Assembly: GCF_963422355.1 (NCBI RefSeq)
Contig: NC_085089.1
Coordinates: 3,313,026 to 3,377,025, forward strand
Direction of reading: 5' to 3'
Length of the DNA: 64,000 nucleotides
From: Corticium candelabrum
Taxonomy: Eukaryota; Porifera; Homoscleromorpha; Homosclerophorida; Plakinidae
Each line of letters opens with the position of its first letter. Position 1 is the stretch's first letter. Shown here piece by piece: positions 14,120 through 32,455 of the stretch. The position numbers and the translations under genes were made by a program. The notes beneath the pieces are model-generated. The model was given only the letters and a program-made list of their open reading frames with translations. It had not been told where the DNA came from and did no database searches.

Positions 14120-16688
14120 CATCTATTGTGGTAGTAAGTTGGATGATTACTGCAACAGAAACGAATGATGAGGAAAGAAAATCTGAATCACACATACAGG
14201 AGATGCGAAGGGTGAAGCGAAGACATGAAGATAGCAGTAATAGGAGTGATAAAGATTGTGGCAGTTCTTTAAACACAGGCATTCCCAATGTTTGTCGCAA
14301 GATAGAATCACACACACAGGACAATAGCAGGAGTGACAGCGAATCATCAAGTTGGTCATCAGGTATGCAACTAAGTGATTTGTTTGCATGCTGCAGTGAC
14401 TAAATTTAATATACTTTATTTTGCCAGGAGGCAGAAGTGTAGATAAAATTAAACTACCATTATTTTGTAAGCTAAATGTTATCTTTTAATATTAAGTTTA
14501 AGTTTTGTTTACTGGGCATGTTTGAGTTAAATGAGAATATTAAAGATATGTATTTGTCTGTCATAATTACAGTATGTTACCGTACCCTGTATGTAGGGAC
14601 TGCCCCGGTTTTGGAGCGTTGTGGGGGCGTGGTCATCTTTTTGCACGCTTAGAAAACATAGTAAATGAAGACTAAAATTCCTCAAAATCAATGAAATGAA
14701 ATGTTTGCATGTCGTGTACTATATCCTATTTTGTTTTGGTCAATAATCATCTAACAACCTAGAAAACAGTTGCTAGCCTCAGAGGCCCATGCACCAATTT
14801 TGTTCTGCATCTTCTTCTCCACGGATATCTCTTTTTGTACGTTACGTACGGCTGTGAAACTTTAGAAAGCACTTTAGAATTACCCAAACTCTATTCTTTT
14901 GTTGATGAAAGAAACCGAAAGGAATGCTAAAAAATTTGACCGCCATGAATGCTGTTGCACAGTTTGAGCCAATCACAGGACAGTATTTGCGATGCTTGTC
15001 CATGGCAATCAGAGACAATGGACGAAGCGCCAATCAACTATGCCCAAAGAGTGTAGGAAAGAGTCTACCACCAGAACTGTGTAATTCGATCATGTTTGCC
15101 ATTGTCAGGTCTAGTCTGAAATTGTTTGCCATCTACGTCGCACAGAGGAGTAAAATGACAAGTAATTACGCACACATAGTAATTTATACGGAAACCCAAC
15201 ATTTGCAATGCATATCCAATATGTGATGATCTTTGGCTTTGACTACTAAGCCAAGTTCTATTCCAACTGTCGTTGCATATTCAATTATACACGCACAGAA
15301 GAAAGAACAATGCAAAGGCACTAAAAATTAGGATCTATATTTGTGCAACGTGCGCTAGGATACCATGGTACCGTAAGTATACCCCGTAGACCTAGAAACC
15401 ACTTGAATAAACTACCTCTGAATCATGTCTAACGAAAGCTGTTACATATGAACAGGTTTAATTAATGCTAATGAAAACGCGCTAAATCTTAGACATTTTG
15501 ATAAAAGGCTTACAGGCCCTAATGAAGACATGTACACCCTAGCTATGTTGTGCTTTTGCGCTCCTAAAAACTTACCAAACTAGAATTTTAAAAACTTTTT
15601 TTTCTGAAAAAAGAAATGGATGTAGGGATTGTATAAAACGTAACAGAAACAAGATCTATAGACAATATGAACCAAAGCCAGACATCATTAGTGAATCCTT
15701 CCAACTCCCACATTCCCTACATTTTACTTTTTTGGGGTTGGAAGGATTCACTAATGATGTCTGGCTTTGGTTCATATTATCTATAGATGTTGTTTCTGTT
15801 ACTTTTTATACAATCCCTACATCCATTTCTTTTTTTCAGAGAAAAGTTTTTAAAATTCTATTAAGGTATAAGGTTGATGTAGCTTAGGGGATTTTGCACC
15901 TTGAATATAAAGCTGGTTCATGAGATGATGCTGTTGTTTCGAAGATATGCTTTGATTGAATTTGCAGTTACTCTTGTTTGACGTGTTTCTCATTTCTTTG
16001 TTCTGCTTATAATTTCTAAAGCCTGGTTCACAATACATCTCACGTCGCGTCACTTATGCAAGTAATTGAAAGTATTAAAGTGTTGTTATTATAATTGCAG
16101 AAGTGGAAAAATCACCCAAACTGAAGGTGTGCAGTAGCTTGTGCTTATAGAAATGTACATGAAGCGCTGACAGTATTTGTTTTTGTATTAACAATGGGGT
16201 GGCTTACATGGCACTTGCAAGTAAGTCAGTGAAGACTTGCATTACAGATCTTACATATGCACAATAATTGTCAACCTCTCTAGTTGGTTTGAGTGGAAAC
16301 AAGTAGAAGTCGAAATATAAGAAGTCAAAGAAGTCTAAAAAGAAGAGTTATAAAACAGAACCTGTTCAGTTATCAAAGGTGTGTGCTTCGTCATTGTTCG
16401 AACATGTTTGTTTGTGTGAGACAGGTTGTGCGTGATAGTATATGCAGGATCGAGTTAAAGATAAAACAGTTAGTGCTGTTTCAGGGAAAAAGATGAAAAT
16501 GAAACGGAAGAAGTCAAAAAAGGACAAGCAGGTGAGTTTTATGCTTGTATATATGGATCGTGCAAGTACTCTGTCTATGTATAAGTTTTTTTAAATTTGT
16601 GAATTATTGTTAGTTAATTAATATTAATTAATAGTCTCAGACTGTAGACAAATCTTCTCGTTCTTCAGTGGGCTGTTACAGTTCTTGA
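13393..16688 (+). CDS. Unrecognised Lys/Ser-rich basic protein
   Basis: Seven exons join in frame: 13393-13420, 13560-13580, 14159-14362, 16101-16126, 16307-16378, 16448-16531, 16635-16688, totalling 489 nt and 162 aa. Every junction has a GT donor and AG acceptor, and no stop appears until TGA at 16686-16688. The N-terminal half is polar, with acidic and basic patches (KSESHIQEMRRVKRRHEDSS, SRSDSESSSWSSG). The C-terminal half is strongly basic (KSKYKKSKKSKKKS, KKMKMKRKKSKKDKQ) and looks like a nuclear or nucleolar, disordered protein. I cannot assign a family. A (TG)n tract and a fold-back element lie in introns 2 and 3. The long intron 3 and tiny exons make this model less certain than the conserved genes. 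Confidence 0.6.
14037..14118. repeat. (TG)n microsatellite
   Basis: About 41 TG units upstream of exon 3 of the Lys/Ser-rich gene. Confidence 0.98.
15581..15860. mobile_element. 280-bp fold-back element
   Basis: The two ~125-bp arms (15581-15709 and 15733-15860) are nearly perfect inverted copies: AGAATTTTAAAAACTTTT at the ends, then ATGGATGTAGGGATTGTAT, AACCAAAGCCAGACATCATT and AGTGAATCCTTCCAA. A short A/T- and C-rich spacer separates them. No convincing target duplication is visible (left flank TTACCAAAC, right flank TTAAGGTAT). It sits in intron 3 of the Lys/Ser-rich gene. Confidence 0.75.
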
Positions 16689-18950
16689 AATGTTGGCAAC
16701 TAGTTGTCTACTTTTTGCCAAATGATGCACTTGTGTGAAGAAAATTCATACATCTTTTTTGTTGCATTGACACTATTATGCTAGCCAAGATCTAAATGAG
16801 CACTGGGGCATGGGAGATACTCAAGAATCAGCTCAAGAATTGTTGCTTGGTAGTGTTCAGCAATTTCCATGTTAAATGCCATTTTACATGTTTAAGTTAA
16901 TGCAATTTCGTAGTGCACATGAGACATGTCCTTTGTTTTATCAATGAGACCACAGCTGTGTTTCTACTGGTAGGATTGCTGCTCTGCCATGTAAGTCACG
17001 TGCGTGCGTATAAGCAATTAGGGATACAGTACACCAGTTTGATTGGCGTGGCTACATGGAAGCTTTAGTCTATGTCAGTCAAAAATAACTTGAAGTCTTC
17101 ATTTTTCTCTTCATGTGAACATATGAATACTGTAGTGAAAAATTTTGTTTGACTATCGTACATTTTGGTTTTACGAACACAAAAATCCACAATTAGTTCA
17201 GCTAATCGACGTTCAACTGTATGTACTAAATTTGTGTATGTACTAAATTTGTATATGTACTAAATTTGTGTTTGTCTACACTGCAATTGTGATCAATCAA
17301 GAGTTGGTCTCTAGTGGGATTGTGTGTGGATATGATCCAGATCAAATCCTAATTCATGTGGCAGTAGAATCTTGTTAATGTGCTAGTAGATTTAAACCCT
17401 GCTGTTTGTGAAGCAGCCTACAACCCTGGTTCCTCTCTACTATGCACTTTCAATTGAATTGTTGTTGTGTACTTGCTCGATTGTGCCATGTCTTTGATAA
17501 TGTAAATATATATTATTAATTAAATTGCACCTGTCCAGCTCTAGGTAGACAGTGAGAATATAATGCTTGTTTGAAGCTACAGCAGTTTTTGTTAATCAGA
17601 TTTGTGTAAAAACAAATGACCAATTTGGTAACTAGTGCACATAACACTCATGCTTTGTTCCTCCAGTTTATTGCCAACCAGCATCTGTAGTATGGGTAGT
17701 AGAATACTGACACAATGCATCTCTTGGGGACAAGCATCTTTGACTTGCATACTTTTATGGGTACCATTTCATTGTTTTTGCTATTGTTCATGCATACATG
17801 CAATGAAGTTTCGCATCTGTGTATGTAAACATTTGTGAATACCGGTCCGTTTGTCTTTACAGTGTACAGGTGTGTACTGTAGATTTTACGACATATAGAT
17901 TAGTGAAAGAAAATTAACTAAGCAAGTTAGGAGTTTCATAGAAAACCTTGCATTGATTTTGCTTCAATGCCACTCTTGACAGTCACCGACTCTTTGCAGA
18001 CTAAGTGTCATATAGTCCAAGTGAACAATTCCCTGAGATTTCAGTCTTGACACTTTACAGAGAAGAGAAGAAACTCTTGTTGACTTAAATTAACATTGTG
18101 ACTCTTGTGACATTAAATTAGCACAGTGCTGTATGTACAGAGAAACTGTGGAAATAAGCATGTCACTGAAAAGACAGTTTGAGGTAGACTGGAAGTTTGA
18201 AGATAATAGGTGTTTGGTCCAAGAATGTGCCTAAGACAACAGAGCATTGTAAAAGTTCTAATTAAAATCACAGAAAGAATGAGGTTTATGATTGGAACAC
18301 CGGTGCCAGAGATGTTAGAGGTGAAACTGTTAACAGCTTGCTAGTGAAACTACCAGTTATAGTTATTGCCTTGATTACATTGATATTGTAGAAGCCGGGG
18401 AGGAGAGGATCAATATGTATATCAGTTCTAGATCCATATTTTGACCAGTGCCAAGTTAATACTAATATTAAAATTTAATATTAATGTCATCAATTTTTGA
18501 AAGTATAATTGAGATGGAGCTTCGATTACAAAGAAAACTGATCAGTGATTACCTACTTTGCCTCTTTGCAACATTTGAGAGAAACATGATTTGGAATTGG
18601 ATGACATGACTTCCAAGAACGGTGTGCTCAGGCCCTTGTGCTTTATGATAGATCTCACCTTCATATTCTATTCCAAGGGTGCCAACAAGCATATGAAATA
18701 TTAGAATGATGTGCACTGAGCCTTAATGGTTTTTAGCGGTGTCTAGTCTTCTTTGACAGCTTATTGCTTCATGCTCATTTTTGTAGCCACATCTGACCTA
18801 GTCTTGCATTCAGAGCTATGCTCTCCTATTGCTGGTGACCTCTTACCAGAAGACCTTTTTGTTCACATTTTGTGTTGTTTGTAGAATGAAGTAAAATGTG
18901 AGTAAATTACCAGTACGTATACACTGTATGGTTGACATTATATAGTCTCC
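16689..18950. other. Intergenic, no gene recognised
   Basis: AT-rich spacer with only short, unconvincing open frames. It contains a small tandem array at 17221-17272. Confidence 0.5.
17221..17272. repeat. 17-bp tandem repeat, three copies
   Basis: Three adjacent copies of ATGTACTAAATTTGTGT-type units with one or two differences. Confidence 0.85.
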
Positions 18951-18956
18951 TGTATT

Positions 18957-18961
18957 TGTGT

Positions 18962-19003
<42 letters not shown>

Positions 19004-19010
19004 TGTGTGT

Positions 19011-19066
<56 letters not shown>
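18957..19066. repeat. (TG)n microsatellite with TGG interruptions
   Basis: About 50 TG units broken by TATG and two TGTGGTGTG interruptions. Confidence 0.97.
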
Positions 19067-19069
<3 letters not shown>

Positions 19070-19277
19070 TGTTTTCTGATGCTGTAGATGGACAAGAATA
19101 GGGAGGATCTGCTGTCATTCTTAAATGCAACAATGTAGCTCACTGGCTACAGAGGACAAAAATAAAAACATGAGTTTCAGATTCACTTGGATGTTTGGTG
19201 GTAGCTAGTAGCTTGTCTATGTATAGTTACATATTAAGATAACTGGCACACTGCTTTGGTGGCAAATGTTGGTTTTG

Positions 19278-20189
19278 TTACACTATGTTGTGAATCTTTG
19301 CTGTGTCTTCTACTGGCCATGTTTCTGGTTCTTCATCATCAAAATAAGCTTCTTCCTCATCTCTCTCACGAATCTCTAAGGAATCATAGTCACAACAGTT
19401 ATCAACCTGCTGATAGTCAAAATCCTTGTCACTCCCAGTGAGGAAAAGTTGATGCATAATTGATACACATTCATCTCTCAGTAGTCTCTTCTCCCTTGTA
19501 CTAATCCCAGCTGTTTTCTTCTCTTCTGCTGCATGTAATTGTTTTGAACCAATTTGTTGGTCTCTGTAACATTCCAACTCATTCTCACTGTCATCACTGT
19601 CATCCTCTTCTTCTTCCTGGTTTTCTTGATCTTGTTGTCTAGCAAGAAGTTCGGCAGTTCGCAGTCTTTCCAGCTGATCCAGTAGTTGTGCGGAGAGCCC
19701 CACATCTGAGGACACGTCAAGATTCAATTCTTTTCTCTCTTGCTCAGTAAGATACTGACCGACATACTGTTCATACAGCAAAGGGTTTCTTTTTCTCATT
19801 TCTCGGTCACAGAAGTAATCACCGTGGCTCATTTGCTGCTGCAAATATTCAAAACGTCGATTACGAATCCTCATTCGGTTCTTGTCTCTGTCTAGAAGAA
19901 GTTCAACTTCTCTAGCGCGAAAGTCAACTTCGTAGTCTTGTCGTATAGACTTGAAGCATGCTAAATGATCGCGACGTAGGTAGCGACCAAATCTCATCAG
20001 AAAATCTCCTGGACGTCTTACAAACACGTCTTTCAGCACTGCGATCTTCTCGTCGACTGTTAGCTCGGGGTCTCCTCGTTGTTGGCTCTGCACTGTTGCT
20101 GAAGAAATAGCTACATGCTGGAGCATTTCCAGAACTAATTGCCCATGCGAGCTTTCCAACGGACCTTCAGGAGTCGCTTCACTATCCAT
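19278..20189 (-). CDS. CCDC97: CCDC97-like protein
   Basis: A 303-residue protein is encoded by one uninterrupted exon starting at ATG 20189 (human CCDC97 is about 343 aa). Conserved family features are the FLMRFGRYLRRDHLACF segment, DYEVDFRAREVELLL, the RNRRFEYLQQQ stretch and LLYEQYVGQYLTEQE. An acidic run (EEEEDDSDDSENELE) follows, and the protein ends with a conserved CVSIMHQLF region and an acidic C-terminus. The human protein is nuclear and reported with SF3B splicing factors, so a splicing-linked role is possible by homology. Lack of introns here contrasts with neighbouring genes. Confidence 0.9.
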   Translation of the reverse strand: MDSEATPEGPLESSHGQLVLEMLQHVAISSATVQSQQRGDPELTVDEKIAVLKDVFVRRPGDFLMRFGRYLRRDHLACFKSIRQDYEVDFRAREVELLLDRDKNRMRIRNRRFEYLQQQMSHGDYFCDREMRKRNPLLYEQYVGQYLTEQERKELNLDVSSDVGLSAQLLDQLERLRTAELLARQQDQENQEEEEDDSDDSENELECYRDQQIGSKQLHAAEEKKTAGISTREKRLLRDECVSIMHQLFLTGSDKDFDYQQVDNCCDYDSLEIRERDEEEAYFDDEEPETWPVEDTAKIHNIV

Positions 20190-21220
20190 GCCGAGGAGAA
20201 CACAGTGGTTGGACTAGCTCTAGCTGGTCTCGTGTAGCCAGACCCTACTGCCGCGTCAACAGAACGAAGTCTTGAGAGTAATGGTTTGAGAGGAAGATGA
20301 TCGACTTTTGACCAACTAGGACTCTACACATGCATGCGATGCAAACGTTTGAGTAGGATTTTTCTAAAGAAAGGCAAGAGAAAGGAGGATAGATTGTTTA
20401 CGATTTCATGAGTGCATTTTAATATTGATATTGTCTTTCTCACGATCTGACAGTAAGACTAAATATATATTTGTTGTTTTCTATACTCTACATGCCTTAA
20501 TTTATAGTAAAGGAGACAGGAGGTTATAGCAACACCAAACAACCCTAGCTATCGTCCTGCCGTCTAGTGCACGTGAATGCGCGTGTCACAAACTCGAAGA
20601 CAAAGTGCTCGTAAAATACAAATTCATTACAGTACTTCTAACAAGAAGGCATTTTGCAAAGACATGCAGTGTACTGCTATGTACTGCAACAAAAACAGAA
20701 CAGTTTAGTTTCCAACGAGAAATTAAACACCTGTGATGAATACATAAGCAGCTGATAACCAACTTTAGTATGTATCGCCTGTCAATTGATCCTGAAGAAA
20801 AGTTAGGTCTGTCGATCTACATGTGGAGCAAGAATTATACTGAAACACAGCAACTAATTAAATAAATGACGAACTGGTTGCTTTGTGCTTTCTTACTTCC
20901 TGGTAGATCATCCTCGATCTATGCTTCCAAGTATAGATATGACCTGGGTAGCTGTCATCAAATGGGCAGCAGCTCTGTATTTTCCCACTTGTTAACATTT
21001 CCTAGTGTAGATGGCATAATTAAAGCTTCTTGGAATGAATTCGGCCTACTGCAGTTTGGTTATCTTGGTAGGGTGTAAAGCCCATCTTTGTCCTAATTCA
21101 AGTCAGTGAGAAGATCCGTGTCTTTCAACAAGACGAAACGGTTGATCTGGCTCTAAGCAAGATATGCCAACTACACAAAAGCACACACAGATAAGAGAAA
21201 CACAAAATATTTATCTTTAT
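20190..21220. other. Spacer between CCDC97 and the ankyrin gene
   Basis: It holds the CCDC97 promoter side at its left end. A TAGCCAGACCC word near 20235 resembles the subterminal sequence of the MITE at 55470 but has no visible partner arm. The last exon of the ankyrin gene may extend into the right part (20990-21170), but I could not prove it. Confidence 0.4.
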
Positions 21221-21227
21221 TTGCTTA

Positions 21228-26607
<5,380 letters not shown>

Positions 26608-27831
26608 TCTCTAGGACAAATACGAGTACGTTATCAATAATGAAAACAAATATATGTATATACTGTATAAACATCGCACCTACCGAGACTCTTCGCGTGG
26701 GCAGCCTTTTCTCGTTACGATGCGTTATGTACGATACACAACCGAGCAAGTATATTGCAACTGCACCAAATCTACTGCCAACTCATAGAGTAGCGAAATA
26801 TATAGAGAGACTCACGCAAGAGCTCGCAGCTTTTATGTTCTATGCAAGTGTACTTTGACCTTCGATATCATAATCTAACCTAAGCCCTTTATTGACTTCC
26901 CGGAAGGATTATCGTAAAGTGCAGGACGTGCCTGACTTGTTGGCTGTCTCTAGAGAAAGATACACTCGGACTCTACTATATGACGTGAACTAAACCACTT
27001 AGATGCATATACTGCAAAGAGCACACGTTAATTAACGTTATGCTCACAACAGGGCACTCTAGCACGAGAACTGGTAAACATAATTTTTGTGGTGATTCAT
27101 CTACAAATGTTGGCAAGCACATATCGTTGGGTGAAGACCCTCGTAAGGAAATGCGTCCTTGGTAACGTCGGTAATTGCTTCAAGCCCGGAAGAATTGCCG
27201 TGGAAACAAACGCCTTGTACGGAAGAGCCAACTGCCACACCTAGCACAGACACGCAAGTACAGATTACTAAGGATTTGTTTAGACCACATTTCTACGGTA
27301 ATATGTGCTTGACTAGCCGCATGCAGCGTTGCGCAACCAGACCTAAATATATAAGAAACCAATTAATATTAATAGGTGTATCCTATGTACTTCTGTCTGT
27401 TGTCTTTTAGAGTGGAGTACAGTACTGCATGTACCTGTATGGGTATAACACAAAAGACATTATTGTATTAGTATTATTAGCTAATAAATATAATCAATAC
27501 CAAAGTGCACAGACAAATCTAGGTTTCTGTGCGGTACATCCACAAGCGCAGCGCTGGCACGTAGAACTACAGTATGAAAATAGTATTCATGGCAAAAGTA
27601 TATTGGTTACAGCTGAGATCTGATTCTTTGCTTAATATATGTTTCTGATGTCGGACGAATGATTGGTAAAATATTGCATTGATAGATGGACTACAATGAT
27701 CACGTGAAATAATAAAGTAACACATCCTATGGTTGTTGTTTAGGTAGTCATTCTGCGTTGTGTTAGCTTGTTTGGTACATAGAGATACCTGCAATAAACA
27801 GTTCTCATGCAGATGGTGTTAAGACGTGATA

Positions 27832-27833
<2 letters not shown>
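26608..27833. other. Upstream region of the ankyrin gene, no gene recognised
   Basis: Only short unconvincing frames are present. The first few hundred bases should hold the ankyrin-gene promoter; no specific element is recognised. Confidence 0.4.

Positions 27834-27895
<62 letters not shown>
27834..27895. repeat. (TA)n microsatellite
   Basis: About 30 TA units. Confidence 0.98.
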
Positions 27896-28119
27896 TAGGA
27901 TCCATGGCCCGTCCTTCGTACGGGCAAGACACTGTAGTGTAAAGATAGGTCTGTGGACACGTCACGTGCAATCTTTGTTGCGAGGTCCCGGATATGCTGA
28001 ATGAATTCGAATCTTGATCTTCGCGCTTGTTTCGATAGAAATCGACACACTCCCTGTGTAGGACTTGCTGCAGAAAACGTGTAGGTTGGATTCGGTGCAA
28101 ATGCAATCAGAATTTGGAG

Positions 28120-28425
28120 AGAAACGAAAGCGCTAGAAGAGTAAGTTTCGTCGGCAATAGATATTCGATTGCTCGAAGCTTTGCGAAGGACGAGGAGGCA
28201 TACAGTCTACACGGGACCGGCGTGGGCGTGTGTTCGAATGAACTGGAGTGTGTAGCGTTTGCGTCATCGAGAAATTTTACGCGGTGATCGATCCCTCGAG
28301 AGGAGACCCGGTGCATAATTTTTTAAATTTTTAAAATTTTTTACACAAACCTTCTCCTGTGTGTGCCGAGTGTGCGTACAGTACCGATTTCGGTTGCGAA
28401 CGGACAAAAGACGTGGCCGTCAAAC
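28120..28425 (+). repeat. GC-rich dispersed repeat family B, copy 2
   Basis: It is homologous to 23970-24290 across ACGGGACCGG, GTTCGAATGAAC, TTTTACGCGG and TCGATCCCTCGAGAGGAGAC. The 3' part diverges and runs into a (CA)n tract. Confidence 0.7.
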
Positions 28426-28428
28426 GCG

Positions 28429-28431
<3 letters not shown>

Positions 28432-28512
<81 letters not shown>
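28432..28512. repeat. (CA)n microsatellite
   Basis: About 40 CA units. Confidence 0.98.
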
Positions 28513-28516
<4 letters not shown>

Positions 28517-28525
28517 ATTTGAGCG

Positions 28526-28526
<1 letters not shown>

Positions 28527-28599
<73 letters not shown>
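28527..28599. repeat. (TA)n microsatellite
   Basis: About 36 TA units, only 14 bp from the preceding (CA)n tract. Confidence 0.98.
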
Positions 28600-28600
<1 letters not shown>

Positions 28601-29480
28601 TAGTTGGTACTTTAAGTTACCTGTGGCCTAGGGAAGGTTTTTACGAGAAAACCATATATGTATGGTTTTGCTTGTCATGCTTGCACTGATCACATTTGTT
28701 GGGTATACGTAGGTGCTGTGCTTATTACCAAAACGTTACAGCACATGTATGTTCCATTGTGTATTTCCTCGTCGAATTTTTTGGTTGCATGTTTCTACAA
28801 CTAATTACAATCAGCCTGCTTTCATTGCTGGGTACTTTACTTGGGGTACGTAGCTTCTTGACACCTAAACGCGAGCATATCTTAGTTAGACCAATTCTTG
28901 TACGTATACATTGCCCTAAGATTCTAACAGTAGATAGAGAAACAGAAAATGGGAGTTTTGCTCCTTTACAACGTATGTTCAGGCATGAATGTGAAGATGA
29001 ATTTGCTGGAGAAACACCTTTTATGTAATGTAAGGGTCATCAACTGCCAGTCAGGTTAATAATGGCAGTTTAAACACATCATATATCTGCTCATGATACC
29101 GAATGATGTTTAGTAGAGGAAAGAGGCGTGGTGGGGGCAATTGAAAAGAAGAGAGCACAGACTGATTTTGTTTAACGTAAGAATCTATTATTACACACAT
29201 ATTGTTCAACATCATTGAATCTGAGATTTCATATAAATCAAGCCTTACAGAGTCGGAGACTCTTTGATAATGCCAAATGCACGCAGGCTGCATGATTGCC
29301 TGAGTTATTGTTTCATGTCGGTACTTCAAAGAAAACTTATTTTTAACCATAACTTATTAGATTATTAATTAAGAGACAACGCCCTCCAAGGCTATCTGTG
29401 AACAGTGTGACCTTGAAACTTTTTCATTCGATGCTCTTAATTAATGCAATCATCACTTTAGTAAAGGGTAAACCAGATAT
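28600..29480. other. No gene recognised
   Basis: One open frame at 28696-29028 has no recognisable family, no ATG-initiated domain and no supporting splice structure, so I do not call it a gene. Confidence 0.35.
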
Positions 29481-29489
29481 GAGTGAAAT

Positions 29490-31318
29490 CATGCAGCTAC
29501 CTTGTGTATACACTCTGCTTTACTAGTGCCCAAATGGCGGGACTCAAAGAAAAAGTCTACCAACTTCAAACCCCAACATGGAGACGAAAACTGGATATAG
29601 AGATTCTTGCACTTCGGTGGGCGATATCTCTGCTGCGGGAAGTACGTTGGGAGGAGCTCATCGAGCATTCGTTTGTTACATGAGTTCCAACTACTCCAGC
29701 ATCGATTGAGCATTCCTCGTCGAAGATTTATGAGGTCACCAGAGATCGGCTGAAAATGGAACTGCAATCCAAGGTCGAGCGAGCTAGGAGGCTGGAGAAG
29801 AATCGTATAAGAGACCTTGCCAGAATGGTTTATTTCAAAGGGATGCTGGGCGGTTTTGCAGGAAATTAGGCGAACCGGCTATCTAGATGATCACTTCCCC
29901 ACCATCCGAGTCTGAGATTGAGCAGTATTGAGGTGATATCCTAGAAATTGAGGTGCGTCATATTGAGTCTGCCTTCTTGCTGAGGCGTCAAACCGATGGT
30001 GAGATGTACTGGACAGCTGAGCAGCAGAGTGACCACCTATCTCAGGCGATGAGGTCACATTGTGTCTTAAGACGATAGGGAACTGGAATTCTCCTGGACC
30101 AGATCAGGTTTACGGTTTCTGGGTCAAGCACATCACGTGTCTTCACGGTACCGGTGACTTGACTCGTAACTAACACCTCCTGTTTCAGGACCCGGACTCT
30201 GTGCCTGACTGGTTATACATATATATCTCAGGGAACAACCACCCCGATACCTAAGAATGACAAGATTGACCAGATCAAAAACTACCGACCTATCATGCAC
30301 GTACGTGTCTATCTGTCTTATATGTAGCTATGACCCTCACCTCAGTCGTCAAACAAAAGATTGCAGGACATTTGGTTAAGGGAAATGTCGTGGCATCGGA
30401 GCAGAAGGGTTGTCAGCATGGTTCCTCTGGTGCAAAGGATCAGCTGTTGATTAATACACTGCATGCTTACCAAAGACTGTAAGACCATGCACATGCAGGA
30501 GCTTGTCTTAATAATTGGGTAGACTACTGTACCAAAACCCTTTGACGGCCGGCGCGTGCCACACAACTGGTTACTTCAATGTCTTCAGCTGCATAAAATT
30601 AGTCCAGTCTTGTGCAGGTTCCTGTCACGTGTGATGAAGAGTTGGAGGCGACATCGATGGTGCATACTTCCCTACGGAACGCGGTACCATCACGACGAGG
30701 TTCATGCGGAGGTTTTCCAAGGTGACTCACTATCTCCTCTTTTTCTTTGTATGGCTCTTAATCTTCTCAGCGTGGAGTTACACAGAACTGCGGATGATAG
30801 AAATACTGAGCAGCTGCAAGGGTTGTGCTGTCATTAATTGGAGGACCACGGATTTGCAGCAGCTTGATCGACAGACCAAGAAACTTCTCTCTATGCACGG
30901 TGTCCACCATCCTGCGGCAGACGTTGACCAGCTGTACGCTCTGTGCACTGAGGACGGTCGAGGGTTACAACAGATCGAGTCGACATATCAGTCTTGTATT
31001 GTGGGACTGGACTGTTATCTTCGTGCAGCTGATCTCTTCATGCAAATGGTACAGAAATGTGATGCTAGGAGTTGCAATCCTCTCATTCGATCCGACGCAT
31101 GGCTCGTCAGTTTACTGCACAGTTGCGAGGGAGTCTGGCTAGGGACAAGAAGTCGTAGCGCCTGCATGAAAGTGGGACCATCCTGTGTGATGGTGTCTTC
31201 GAGCAAGCGCCTCAAACGGAAGCAAACATTTTCGCACGTGCAGCAATTCTTTTCGTACGCGTCCTGGGGCAGAAAGTTATACAGTATCGCAGTCTCACTG
31301 AGAAACCACCCTTGGTAA
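29490..31318 (+). pseudogene. Decayed non-LTR retrotransposon reverse transcriptase
   Basis: Pieces of one polyprotein appear in order but in changing frames with stops. First is MAGLKEKVYQLQTPTWRRKL near 29534, then ESEIEQY and GDILEIEVRHIES near 29910-29970. Next comes TTTPIPKNDKIDQIKNYRPI near 30237-30293 (reverse transcriptase entry motif), then VVASEQKGCQHG near 30390. QGDSLSPLFLCMALNLLSVE near 30718-30775 is the family B motif of reverse transcriptases. The downstream QLDRQTKKLLSMHGVHHP and YALCTEDGRGLQQIESTY resemble the region after the RT domain in sponge/cnidarian-type elements. The active-site YADD box is lost around 30785-30800. It is probably related to the endonuclease fragments at 24.4 and 62.6 kb. 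Confidence 0.7.
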
Positions 31319-31319
31319 T

Positions 31320-32100
31320 ATTAACAATAATAATTGAAAACCATGGTGTAGCTAGTCTTTAGGTATTACAACCACCTATGCTGTACGTACAACTGAACAG
31401 CAATGAAACACGAAGACATGCAGCAACTATTTTCAATTTTATTACACTCTATATAATCTAATATATATATATATATGTAAGTAAGTACAAGTTATGTTAA
31501 TTAAGTGACTAACGGTCTCTACATTCAGACAACTGGCCCTCAGCAGCCGCCAGCGAAGTGTTCAAGTTTCTTCTACGTGTACGCTTGGCGCGCATCAAAT
31601 TAATCAATCAATTGCTGCGGCATCCTGTACGAGTAGGGCAAACTGGATCCTCATCTTAGCCAATTTATAGTTGTTCCGTACTGACAGTTATCCTTTTCTG
31701 CAAGCATTGATGATTGTTTTTAGAGTCATTTGGGTAAGGGGACAACATTGCCACATCAGTGGTGTAAATGTTGCTTGTTTGACCTTACTAATTCGCTGCT
31801 TGTATTTTACGACATTTTCTCTTGTTCGCATTTGTCAATAGACGATAGAAAGGTCAGTGGTACTGTACGTTGGAGCATTGGGATTGAAGCCCCTAGCGTC
31901 AAAAAGGTTTTCTCCAGGCTTTTTTTCCATGTAGAATCAACATGCGGGCAAGTCAAGACGAGCCTCTTGATCTGTAGACTGCTGTTTCATTGTTAATTAA
32001 TTAAACGCTAAAACTTAATTTATTTCGATGCTATATTACATACTCTAGAAAGTATATAGATCTCCAATGACATGTATATAAAGGAGAGATGCATGTCTGT
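31320..32100. other. No gene recognised
   Basis: AT-rich spacer with a short (TA)n run near 31460 and no conserved coding text. Confidence 0.4.
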
Positions 32101-32103
32101 CTG

Positions 32104-32300
32104 TATATCTGTCTGCAGGAGAGGATCTCACGACGGCGAGTCTGATCTCCACCGAATTTGGCTCGCGCACAACGAAACGACGGAGGTCGAAAGTGTTATT
32201 GTCGTCGTCTTCGGACTTCTCCCGCGGCGACGCGATTTCCTGCCGATCGAACTCGCCTCCGCTCGCGCGCGAATGTCTCTGAAACGGTCGCACCTGACCC
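32104..32300 (-). repeat. GC-rich dispersed repeat family B, partial copy 3
   Basis: The block CCGAATTTGGCTCGCGCAC is the reverse complement of the equivalent block in copy 1 near 24206-24224. The copy is CG-rich and directly abuts repeat A copy 2. Confidence 0.6.
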
Positions 32301-32335
32301 GCCGAATTTAATTAACCCCCGTTTCTGACACCGAA

Positions 32336-32356
32336 CGGTTCAAGTTTCTGCTGCCC

Positions 32357-32455
<99 letters not shown>

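Noticed and set aside
28696..29028. Open frame of 110 codons
   Set aside because: No ATG-anchored domain, no family resemblance and no splice context; may be chance.
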